Of a DNA stretch of 5,284 bases, positions 1 through 5,284 are shown in pieces. Location of the stretch: positions 1 through 5,284 of the forward strand of contig WQUG01000044.1 in NCBI GenBank assembly GCA_009785855.1. The letters are read 5' to 3'. The notes below the pieces were generated by a model. It saw only the letters and a list, made by a program, of their open reading frames with translations. It was not told where the DNA came from and did not search any database. The translations under genes and the position numbers were made by a program. Every line of letters begins with the position of its first letter. Position 1 is the first letter of the stretch. The stretch is from Actinomycetes bacterium. Its GTDB lineage: Bacteria; Actinomycetota; Coriobacteriia; WRKU01; WQUG01.

Positions 1-395
1 CGGTCGTCGGCGTCCTCGGTGTGGGGCTCTATCATGGGGCCTATATCAGCGAGGCTGTCCGCGCCGGTATCCAATCCATCTCGAAAGGGCAACTTGAGGC
101 ATCGATCTCACAGGGCATGAGCTATGTGCAGGCGATGCGCTATGTGGTGATCCCTCAGGCACTCACCGTGGTATTGCCCCCTCTGACCAACCAGACAGTC
201 AACCTGATCAAGAACACCTCGGTGATGCTCTATATCAGCGTTCCGGAGTTGATGTACCAGGCAAAGAGTATCCAGGCGGCCAACTACAACCCCGGGCCAG
301 TGTATCTGACGGTCATCATGATCTACTTCTGCCTCTGCTTCCCGCTGGCGCGTCTCGCGAAGAAACTTGAGGACCGGGCGGAGGAGGCGCGATGA
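1..395 (+). CDS. Polar amino-acid ABC transporter permease, 5'-truncated by the window edge
   Basis: This is the C-terminal part (about 131 residues) of a HisM/GlnP-type inner-membrane permease that forms the translocation channel of an amino-acid importer. The frame is open from position 3, so the real start lies upstream; the GTG at 21 is an internal valine codon. The segment GLYHGAYISEAVRAG followed by GQLEAS matches the family's conserved region. The EAA loop, which docks onto the ATPase, runs from E (96-98) to the conserved G (114-116), followed by VIPQAL. A hydrophobic final helix (VYLTVIMIYFCLCFPLA) precedes a charged cytoplasmic tail. The stop at 393-395 overlaps the next permease's ATG by four bases (ATGA), showing an operon with coupled translation and a heteromeric permease pair. 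Substrate cannot be read from the sequence; glutamate, glutamine or another polar amino acid is likely. Confidence 0.93.
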   Translation, partial: VVGVLGVGLYHGAYISEAVRAGIQSISKGQLEASISQGMSYVQAMRYVVIPQALTVVLPPLTNQTVNLIKNTSVMLYISVPELMYQAKSIQAANYNPGPVYLTVIMIYFCLCFPLARLAKKLEDRAEEAR

Positions 396-1069
396 TCAAC
401 AATCCCTCGATCGCCTTCATGCTCTCGCGAACCTGGTTCTGGACCGGCTTGTGGGACGGCCTGAGGCTCACGCTCTATATCTCTGCAGTGAGCATCGCAC
501 TCGCCTTCATCTTCGGCATCATCGTCGGGGTCGCGCGCTACAGTAAGCTGCCGGTCGTCAGCCAGATAGCGACGGCCTACATCGAGTTCCTGCGCAATAT
601 CCCGCTCGTGTTGCTGATGTTCTTCTGCTTCCTCGTGCTTCAGCTCCCCCAGCTCACGGCGGCGATCACCGCGCTGACCCTGTTCACGACGGCGGTCATC
701 GCCGAGGTCGTCCGGGGTGGACTGAACAGTGTGTCGAAGGGACAATGGGAGGCGGCGCGCAGCCAGGGGATGAACTATCTGCAGATCCTGCGTCATGTGG
801 TCCTGCCCCCGGCGGTCACGAAGATGATCCCGCCGATCGTCAGTCAGTTCGTGACGGCCATCAAAGACTCGTCCTTCGCTCTGGTGATCGGTGTGTTCGA
901 GCTGGTCTATAGCAGCAACAGCCTGAAAGGACTTTTCCCGGCAGTGGGTCAGACTCTCACGATCTATGCGGTCGTCGCAGGGATCTATTTCACCATCAAC
1001 TTCGCGTTCTCCCTGGTGGCTCGCTATCTGCAGAAGCGGCTTTCTGCGGGTGGCGGCACGATCAGCTGA
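392..1069 (+). CDS. Polar amino-acid ABC transporter permease, second subunit
   Basis: A complete 225-residue HisM/GlnP-family permease, normal in length, and the partner of the permease encoded just upstream. The start is fixed by the ATGA overlap and by GGAGG at 383-387, four bases before the ATG. Hydrophobic segments lie near residues 26-48, 70-86, 88-108, 153-170 and 190-212. The hallmark YIEFLRNIPL (63-72) matches the family signature around R-N-x-P-L. The EAA loop is EAARSQG at 120-126, continuing to VVLPPA, and should contact the ATPase subunit. With the first permease, an ATPase and a periplasmic or lipid-anchored binding protein (both outside the window) it would import a polar amino acid. 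It is the last gene of its operon: an AT-rich gap follows. The family is certain; the substrate is not. Confidence 0.95.
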   Translation: MINNPSIAFMLSRTWFWTGLWDGLRLTLYISAVSIALAFIFGIIVGVARYSKLPVVSQIATAYIEFLRNIPLVLLMFFCFLVLQLPQLTAAITALTLFTTAVIAEVVRGGLNSVSKGQWEAARSQGMNYLQILRHVVLPPAVTKMIPPIVSQFVTAIKDSSFALVIGVFELVYSSNSLKGLFPAVGQTLTIYAVVAGIYFTINFAFSLVARYLQKRLSAGGGTIS

Positions 1070-1109
1070 CGCCGTTCGGCGGAAACTTTCAACTTAAACG
1101 GTGTTTTTT
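1070..1109 (+). terminator. Weak candidate terminator after the permease operon
   Basis: Directly after the permease stop, CGCC and GGCG (1070-1073/1078-1081) can form a 4-bp hairpin. Alternatively CCGTT (1072-1076) pairs with AACGG (1097-1101), ending just before a run of six T (1104-1109). The second arrangement has the T-tract expected of an intrinsic terminator, but its stem is short and its loop about 20 nt. It is the only T-run in a suitable place to end the operon. The evidence is weak. Confidence 0.3.
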
Positions 1110-1145
1110 CAAGAAATCTGTCGATATCGGCGCTGGAACAGGCTG

Positions 1146-1167
1146 CGCTCTAGTATAATAAAGAGCG
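1146..1167 (+). promoter_or_regulatory. Consensus -10 hexamer enclosed by an inverted repeat
   Basis: TATAAT at 1154-1159 is a perfect sigma-70-type -10 element. It sits in the loop of the inverted repeat CGCTCT (1146-1151) and AGAGCG (1162-1167). No match to TTGACA is found 16-18 bp upstream, so a housekeeping promoter would need an activator or would be weak. A repeat that brackets a -10 is a plausible repressor site. A transcript would begin near 1166 and run into the hairpin at 1223-1257, giving a short RNA of about 90-100 nt. This is inferred from sequence only. Confidence 0.4.
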
Positions 1168-1178
1168 TGGAGAAGCAT

Positions 1179-1209
1179 TTGACGGTCAACAACATAGTTT
1201 CAATATGTT
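1179..1209 (+). promoter_or_regulatory. Two adjacent short palindromes, possible operator region
   Basis: TTGACGGTCAA (1179-1189) is a perfect 5+1+5 palindrome whose left half, TTGACG, also resembles a -35 element. Two bases further on, AACATA (1191-1196) and TATGTT (1204-1209) form a 6-bp inverted repeat around a 7-nt spacer. CATAGTT occurs at 1193-1199 and again at 1214-1220, 21 bp apart, which is about two DNA turns. Such arrangements suit dimeric regulators binding one face of the DNA, or small hairpins in an RNA. No specific regulator is recognised. Confidence 0.35.
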
Positions 1210-1222
1210 TCTTCATAGTTAT

Positions 1223-1257
1223 TGAAGAGGGTCGCTCGGACGAGGCGGCCCTCTTCA
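1223..1257 (+). terminator. Strong 13-bp hairpin upstream of tgt, terminator-like or leader structure
   Basis: TGAAGAGGGTCGC (1223-1235) pairs with GCGGCCCTCTTCA (1245-1257), with one G-U pair and a 9-nt loop. The stem is GC-rich in the middle, but only a mixed sequence (TATCTTGG), not a T-run, follows. It could stop transcription arriving from upstream before it reaches the tgt promoter at 1267, or be the 3' end of a short RNA. Its left arm can instead pair with 1208-1215 (TTTCTTCA with TGAAGAGG, two G-U pairs), so two mutually exclusive folds exist, as in attenuators. The hairpin is certain; its role is inferred. Confidence 0.6.
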
Positions 1258-1266
1258 TATCTTGGC

Positions 1267-1281
1267 TATAATGAGTCCATG
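1267..1281 (+). promoter_or_regulatory. -10 element of tgt with probable leaderless start
   Basis: TATAAT at 1267-1272 is a perfect -10 hexamer. Six bases (GAGTCC) separate it from the ATG at 1279, so transcription should start at or beside the A of the start codon. No Shine-Dalgarno sequence precedes the ATG. The place where a -35 would sit (about 1244-1249) falls in the hairpin and does not match. The same geometry is seen before recJ at 2417-2431. Confidence 0.6.
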
Positions 1282-2391
1282 GCCTTCACTCTTCTGAGAA
1301 CCGACTCGCGGACAGCCGCTCGTCGTGCTGTGCTCGAGACAGCGCACGGCGAGGTGCAGACGCCGGTCTTCATGCCGGTCGGGACGAGCGCCACGGTCAA
1401 GGGTGTGCAGGTGGGCGCGCTCCGCGACCGGGGAGCCCAAGTGGTGTTGGCCAACACCTATCACCTGTTCCTGCGTCCGGGCGCCGACGTGGTCGCCGGG
1501 GCCGGCGGTCTGCATCGCTTCATGAACTGGGATTCTACGATACTCACTGACTCGGGTGGCTTTCAGGTCTTCTCTCTGGCCGACACCCTCAAGCTGCATG
1601 ACGACGGCGTCGAGTTCGCGAGCATCGTCGACGGCAGTAAGCACTTCTGGACGCCGGAGGACAACATGGCCATCCAGGAACAGCTGGGCGCCGACATCAT
1701 CATGCAGCTCGACCAGTGCACGCCGTATCCGGCTGAACAGGACTTCGTGGAGGCGGCGGTCGAGCGAAGCGCCGCCTGGGGGCAGCGCTGCCTGGCTGCG
1801 CATCAGCGAGACGACCAGCTGCTCTTCGGGATCGTGCAGGGGGGAGTGTTCCCAGACCTGCGGGCTGAGTCAGTCGAGCGTATCGGCGGACTCGGCTTCG
1901 CGGGCTTCGGCATCGGAGGCTACAGTGTGGGGGAGCCCCACGAGCTCATGTTCGAGACCCTGCCGCAGGTGGCGGCGGCACTGCCTGCGGATAAGCCGCG
2001 CTACCTCATGGGCGTGGGCAACCCCACGACGATCCTGGAGGCGATCGGCGTCGGGGTCGATATGTTCGACTGCGTGCTGCCGACCCGCACCGCCCGCATG
2101 GGAACGGCCTTCTCGAGCACGGGGCGTCTGAACCTGCGCAACGCCCGCTTCGCCCGCGACTTCGGGCCCCTGGACCCGGAGTGCCGCTGTGATACCTGCA
2201 GCCACTACAGCCGCGCTTACCTGCGCCATCTGGTCACGCAGAAAGAGATGCTCGGCGCCATCCTGCTCTCGCAGCACAACCTGCACTATCTGCTGGATCT
2301 GACAGCGCGCGCGCGCGCGGCGATCGAGGAGGGGACCTACGCGGACTTCCTTGCCGCCTGGAAGGCAAGCCCGGCGGCAGACGACTACTGA
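1279..2391 (+). CDS. tgt: Queuine/preQ1 tRNA-guanine transglycosylase
   Basis: This 370-residue cytoplasmic enzyme swaps guanine-34 for preQ1 in the anticodon of tRNAs with GUN anticodons (Asp, Asn, His, Tyr), a key step of queuosine synthesis. Residue numbers match E. coli Tgt: D91 in TDSGGFQ, D145 in QLDQCT, Q187 in GIVQGG, the nucleophile D264 in MFDCVLPTR, and the zinc ligands C302, C304, C307 and H333. C147 and V217 occupy the two positions that mark preQ1-using bacterial enzymes rather than eukaryotic queuine enzymes. The ATG at 1279 gives the standard length and N-terminus; an in-frame TTG at 1222 would translate through the hairpin and add 19 atypical residues, so it was rejected. No other queuosine gene is in view. 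The gene appears intact and separately transcribed. Confidence 0.97.
   Translation: MAFTLLRTDSRTAARRAVLETAHGEVQTPVFMPVGTSATVKGVQVGALRDRGAQVVLANTYHLFLRPGADVVAGAGGLHRFMNWDSTILTDSGGFQVFSLADTLKLHDDGVEFASIVDGSKHFWTPEDNMAIQEQLGADIIMQLDQCTPYPAEQDFVEAAVERSAAWGQRCLAAHQRDDQLLFGIVQGGVFPDLRAESVERIGGLGFAGFGIGGYSVGEPHELMFETLPQVAAALPADKPRYLMGVGNPTTILEAIGVGVDMFDCVLPTRTARMGTAFSSTGRLNLRNARFARDFGPLDPECRCDTCSHYSRAYLRHLVTQKEMLGAILLSQHNLHYLLDLTARARAAIEEGTYADFLAAWKASPAADDY
2305..2319 (+). repeat. GC dinucleotide run inside tgt
   Basis: Seven GC units plus a G occur without interruption and encode the alternating Ala-Arg stretch TARARAA near the C-terminus of Tgt. A slippage of one unit would shift the frame after the zinc site. 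It is a simple-sequence tract with no other feature. Confidence 0.7.
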
Positions 2392-2413
2392 TCCCCGTGC
2401 TGTCCGGACTCGC

Positions 2414-2431
2414 TGGTATGATGGTTCCATG
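2414..2431 (+). promoter_or_regulatory. Extended -10 element of the recJ fusion with probable leaderless start
   Basis: TGGTATGAT (2414-2422) is an extended -10 element: TGn plus TATGAT, one mismatch from consensus. Six bases (GGTTCC) separate it from the ATG at 2429, the same spacing as at tgt; both end in TCC before the ATG. No Shine-Dalgarno sequence is present, and no -35 match is seen around 2394-2399. The gap after tgt is only 37 bp without a hairpin, so read-through from tgt is possible, but such a message would lack an obvious ribosome-binding site for this gene. Confidence 0.55.
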
Positions 2432-5284
2432 AGTTCAGCACTTGATATGAATGCGTCGCTGCTGCAGGCTGAGCTGGGTTGCTCGCCTCTCTTCGCGCGG
2501 CTGCTGGTCGCGCGAGGGCTGAGCGACGCTGCCTCTGTCGAGCGCTTCCTGCAGCCCTCGCTTGAGCGAGACTGGCTCGACCCGGCGCTGATCGGTGGGA
2601 TGGAAGCTGGGGTCGCGCGTCTGCAGCTGGCGCTGCGCGAGGGGCAGCGCATCGCAGTCTTCGGCGACTACGATCTGGATGGTATCAGCGCGACGGCGGT
2701 CATGGTCCGGGGCCTGGAAGCCCTCGGCGCCACGGAGCTGCGCGCGCTGCTGCCCGAGCGCAGCGCGGGGGGCTACGGCCTCTCGGAGCAGGCGACGGCA
2801 GCGATCGAGGCAAGCGCGCCCGACCTGCTGGTCACCGTCGACAACGGCATCACGGCTGCCGCTGCGGTCGCCCGCCTGCGCGCGGCCGGCATCGACGTCA
2901 TCGTCACGGACCACCATCTGCCCGACCCGGCGTCGCTGCCCGGTGACGCGGTGCTGATCGATCCTCAGCTCGACTCTGATGATCTCTCGCCGCTTTCCGG
3001 CGCCGGCGTCGCGTTGAAGGTCATCCAGGCGCTCTCGATCGCCGAGGGCCGTCCCGAACTCTGGAAGGAGTGGACGGATCTGGCGACGATGGGCACCATC
3101 GCTGACATCGTGCCGCTTCTGGGGGAGAACCGCGCGCTTGTCACCGAGGGGCTTGCGCGCCTGCGGACGCATCCCAACCCCGGTCTGCGCGAGCTGGTGG
3201 CTTCGGTGCGCAATCTCGATCTGAGTGCGATCACAAGCGAGCGGGTCTCTTTCTCGCTTGCGCCGCGGCTCAACGCCGCCGGGCGCATGGGATCGCCCCG
3301 GGTCGCCCTTGATCTGCTGCTCTGCGATGATCCGGACAACTGCGCGGCGTTATCGCAGCGTCTGGCGCAGCTCAACGGCCTGCGCCGTGAGACCGAGGCG
3401 GAGCTGACGGCGGTCGTCACCGCGCAGGTCAGCAAGAGCTTCCGCCCGGGGCAGCGCCTGATCCTTGCGGCAGGCGAGGGCTGGCACGAGGGCGTGCGCG
3501 GCATCGTCGCCTCGCGCCTGGTCGACGCCTTTGGCGCGGTCGCGATCGTCTGTGGTATCGAGGACGGCATGGCATCCGGCTCGGTGCGCTCAGTGGGCTC
3601 GGTCGACGTTCATGAGGCGCTGCTCGCCTGCTCAGCACACCTGACACAGTTCGGCGGCCACGCGACAGCGGCGGGCGTCACCCTGCCAGCGGCTGCGCTT
3701 GAGGACTTCGGCGCTGATCTTGCGGCCTGTCTCGATAAGCTTCCGGCGGAGCAGTTCGAACCGACCGCGGCCGTCGACCTCGACTGCCGCCTGAACGAGC
3801 TTGACTGGGCGCTTGCAGAAGAGTTCGAGCGTCTTGAACCTTTTGGGGAGGGGATGCGCAAGCCGGTCTTGTCGGCGGCCCCCGTCGAGGTCGAGCGCGC
3901 GGGGCTCGTGGGCGCAGGTCAGGAGCATCTGAGCTTCCGCGCGCGCCAGGGCGAGACCTCGGTGAAGGCCATCTACTTCCGCGCTGTGGACGGCGAGCGC
4001 TGGGTGGGACAGGTGACGCCGGCGCGCGTCAGCTTCACGCTCGAGAAAGACGAGTTCCGGGGAGCGCGCGGCGTGCAGCTGGGCGTCGTCGACCTGCAGC
4101 CGTGGGACGGGGGAGGCGAGGAGGGGGCAGATGGAGACGGTAGCGGGATCCGGCTTCGGGGGACGGAGCGAAGCGGAGACGGGGCCCCGAAACGGAAGTC
4201 CGATACCGTCTCCTCGGATGCCCCCTCCTCGGCTGCCCCCCGGCCAGACGCCGACGAGTTCGTCCTCGATCTGTTCGCGCACGCCGACGAGAGCTTCGCG
4301 CGCCGTGACTATGCCAACATCGCCGACGCCGCGAGCTTCTACACGAAGCTTGCCGGCGTCAGCTTCGCGGGGCGCCAGGAGCTGATCTCCCAGCTGCTTC
4401 CCGCTGACCAGCTCGAGCTGCGCCGCGAGCCGGACAACCCGCACGACACATGCGCCATCGCGGTCATCGCGACGCGACTTCGTGCCCAGATCGGATTTCT
4501 GAACCGCGCGCTCTGCGCCGAGCTGGCGCCGGCGATCGACGAGGGCGCCCAGTATAGCGCCGAACTCGAGCAGGTAACGGGAGGGGAGGAGGGCCGCTCG
4601 CGCGGCGTCAACGTGCTGCTTACCCGTGTTGGGGCAGATGACGACCGCGCCGTGTCGCTTGCTGCCCAGGACAGCGAGCGCGCGCGTCTGGAAGCGCTCC
4701 CCGCCGCCGAGCTCGATGAGGCCCTGCGCAAGCTCTTCATCGGCTCCGGCACGCTGCACGCGGCGCAGGCAGAGACCCTGGACGCACTCTCCCGTGGCGT
4801 CAACACCCTGACGGTCATGGCGACCGGGCGGGGCAAGTCGCTCATCTTCCACCTGCATGCAGCCCGGCTTGCCATCGCGCAGCACAGGCAGTCGATCTTC
4901 GTCTTTCCGCTGCGCGCGCTGGTGGCCGATCAGGCCTTCCATCTGGAGGAGGTCTTCGCGCGCATCGGCCTGCGCGTGCAGGTCATCACGGGGGAGAGTT
5001 CCGAGGCGGCCCGCACCGCGGCTTTCGAGGGTCTGTCTGCGCACGCCATCGACATCGTGCTCACAACGCCGGAGTTCCTCAGTTTCCATGCGCGTGAGTT
5101 CGCCGAGGCAGCTGACGTGGGTTTCGTGGTCATCGACGAAGCGCACCACATCGGACAGGCACGCGCAGGCAACCGCCCGGCCTATACCAGGCTGGGGGAG
5201 GCGATCGCGGAGCTCGGGAGCCCCACAACACTTGCCGTCACCGCCACCGCAGGCCCCGAGGTCGCGACACGCGTCTGCGAGATA
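2429..5284 (+). CDS. recJ: RecJ exonuclease - HIRAN - RecQ-like helicase fusion protein, 3'-truncated by the window edge
   Basis: 952 uninterrupted codons run to the window edge. The RecJ core (about residues 1-558) should degrade single-stranded DNA 5' to 3' using Mn/Mg. It has GDYDLDG (79-85), VDNGI (137-141), DHH (161-163), GAGVALK (191-197), ADIVPL (225-230), RLNAAGRM (280-287), GWHEGVRGIVASRL (from 351) and GGHATAAG (409-416), then an OB-like region ending near LGVVDLQP. A Gly/Asp/Glu/Ser linker (about 560-610) follows. The HIRAN domain (637-731; EPDNPHD at 667-673, VNVLL at 727-731) belongs to a family that in HLTF binds 3' DNA ends. The RecQ-like SF2 helicase starts near 770: Gln of motif 0 (Q780), Walker A ATGRGKS (798-804), LRALVADQ (828-835), TTPEF (879-883), DEAH (903-906), RPAY (916-919) and TATA (938-941). 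The second RecA-like lobe and any RQC or HRDC domain are off the window. The fusion implies coupled unwinding and resection in DNA repair. Domain calls are firm; the combined function is inferred. Confidence 0.93.
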   Translation, partial: MSSALDMNASLLQAELGCSPLFARLLVARGLSDAASVERFLQPSLERDWLDPALIGGMEAGVARLQLALREGQRIAVFGDYDLDGISATAVMVRGLEALGATELRALLPERSAGGYGLSEQATAAIEASAPDLLVTVDNGITAAAAVARLRAAGIDVIVTDHHLPDPASLPGDAVLIDPQLDSDDLSPLSGAGVALKVIQALSIAEGRPELWKEWTDLATMGTIADIVPLLGENRALVTEGLARLRTHPNPGLRELVASVRNLDLSAITSERVSFSLAPRLNAAGRMGSPRVALDLLLCDDPDNCAALSQRLAQLNGLRRETEAELTAVVTAQVSKSFRPGQRLILAAGEGWHEGVRGIVASRLVDAFGAVAIVCGIEDGMASGSVRSVGSVDVHEALLACSAHLTQFGGHATAAGVTLPAAALEDFGADLAACLDKLPAEQFEPTAAVDLDCRLNELDWALAEEFERLEPFGEGMRKPVLSAAPVEVERAGLVGAGQEHLSFRARQGETSVKAIYFRAVDGERWVGQVTPARVSFTLEKDEFRGARGVQLGVVDLQPWDGGGEEGADGDGSGIRLRGTERSGDGAPKRKSDTVSSDAPSSAAPRPDADEFVLDLFAHADESFARRDYANIADAASFYTKLAGVSFAGRQELISQLLPADQLELRREPDNPHDTCAIAVIATRLRAQIGFLNRALCAELAPAIDEGAQYSAELEQVTGGEEGRSRGVNVLLTRVGADDDRAVSLAAQDSERARLEALPAAELDEALRKLFIGSGTLHAAQAETLDALSRGVNTLTVMATGRGKSLIFHLHAARLAIAQHRQSIFVFPLRALVADQAFHLEEVFARIGLRVQVITGESSEAARTAAFEGLSAHAIDIVLTTPEFLSFHAREFAEAADVGFVVIDEAHHIGQARAGNRPAYTRLGEAIAELGSPTTLAVTATAGPEVATRVCEI
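4117..4231. repeat. Long imperfect inverted repeat encoding the RecJ-HIRAN linker
   Basis: The outer arms CGAGGAGGGGGCA (4117-4129) and TGCCCCCTCCTCG (4219-4231) are perfect 13-nt complements. After 3 and 5 unpaired bases, GGAGACGGTA (4133-4142) matches TACCGTCTCC (4204-4213) over 10/10. The pairing continues in register through an imperfect 19-bp part that ends in 7/7 (TTCGGGG 4155-4161, CCCCGAA 4185-4191). GGAGACGG also recurs as a direct copy at 4175-4182. The reading frame stays open throughout, giving low-complexity Gly/Asp/Glu/Ser/Pro-rich protein. It resembles a palindromic repeat inserted in frame; whether it is mobile cannot be told from one copy. Confidence 0.75.

Noticed and set aside
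1179..1209. TTGACG / TATGTT as a -35/-10 promoter pair
   Set aside because: The spacer would be 19 bp and the -10 matches only 4 of 6; at the ideal 17-bp spacing the hexamer is AATATG. Palindrome symmetry explains these bases better.
1222..1278. Upstream TTG start that would extend Tgt by 19 residues
   Set aside because: The extension would translate through the 13-bp hairpin and the -10 element. It has no ribosome-binding site, and the ATG at 1279 gives numbering identical to E. coli Tgt.
1140..1278. preQ1 riboswitch controlling tgt
   Set aside because: The tempting context was checked, but the preQ1-I core sequence and pseudoknot layout are not visible. The competing hairpins are better left as an unassigned structure.
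1870..2652. 260-codon - strand frame across the tgt-recJ junction
   Set aside because: It is antisense to tgt and recJ, with Arg/Ser/Gln-rich composition and no known motif, and it would cross both promoters.
4131..4385. 84-codon + strand frame over the linker as a separate small gene
   Set aside because: It lies in a different frame inside the continuous recJ fusion frame, which carries recognisable domains on both sides; it has no ribosome-binding site and only low-complexity composition.
3632..5149. 505-codon open frame on the - strand
   Set aside because: It lies antisense to the recJ fusion, shows no recognisable domain, and is the usual mirror frame of a GC-rich gene with strong third-position GC bias.

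Overview
The window reads as a stretch of GC-rich bacterial chromosome: coding DNA is roughly 65% GC by eye, while the only sizeable non-coding gap (1070-1278) falls to about 40% over 1081-1220. All real genes lie on the + strand. A high-GC actinobacterial lineage that keeps queuosine modification, such as the Coriobacteriia (Olsenella/Atopobium/Collinsella-like), is my best guess. It rests on gene content, base composition and the probable leaderless starts, not on a database match, and is tentative.

Layout. Positions 1-395 hold the 3' end of an amino-acid ABC transporter permease. A second permease of the same family follows (392-1069), overlapping it by ATGA, so the two form one operon; its ATPase and binding protein must lie upstream of the window. 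Positions 1070-1278 are an AT-rich gap with a weak terminator candidate, a consensus -10 hexamer inside an inverted repeat, several short palindromes and a strong 13-bp hairpin. Next comes a full-length tgt (1279-2391), the preQ1-type tRNA-guanine transglycosylase, with every catalytic and zinc residue in place.

The last 2.86 kb (2429 to the window end) is a single open frame of 952 codons with no stop. It encodes a complete RecJ single-strand exonuclease core (about residues 1-558), a charged low-complexity linker, a HIRAN domain (about 637-731) and the first half of a RecQ-like SF2 helicase (from about 770, cut by the window edge). This nuclease-HIRAN-helicase fusion is the most interesting object here. 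It joins in one chain activities that are normally supplied by separate RecJ and RecQ proteins acting together in recombinational repair. The helicase part keeps the ATPase motifs, but the aromatic-rich loop typical of RecQ has lost its aromatic residues. The linker is encoded by a long imperfect inverted repeat (4117-4231), which looks like a palindromic element that has become coding sequence.

Expression. The internal permease has a strong Shine-Dalgarno sequence (GGAGG, 383-387). tgt and the recJ fusion have none. Each instead carries a -10-like hexamer ending exactly 7 nt before the A of its ATG, the spacing expected for leaderless mRNAs. The transporter, tgt and recJ units therefore look separately transcribed rather than one functional pathway.
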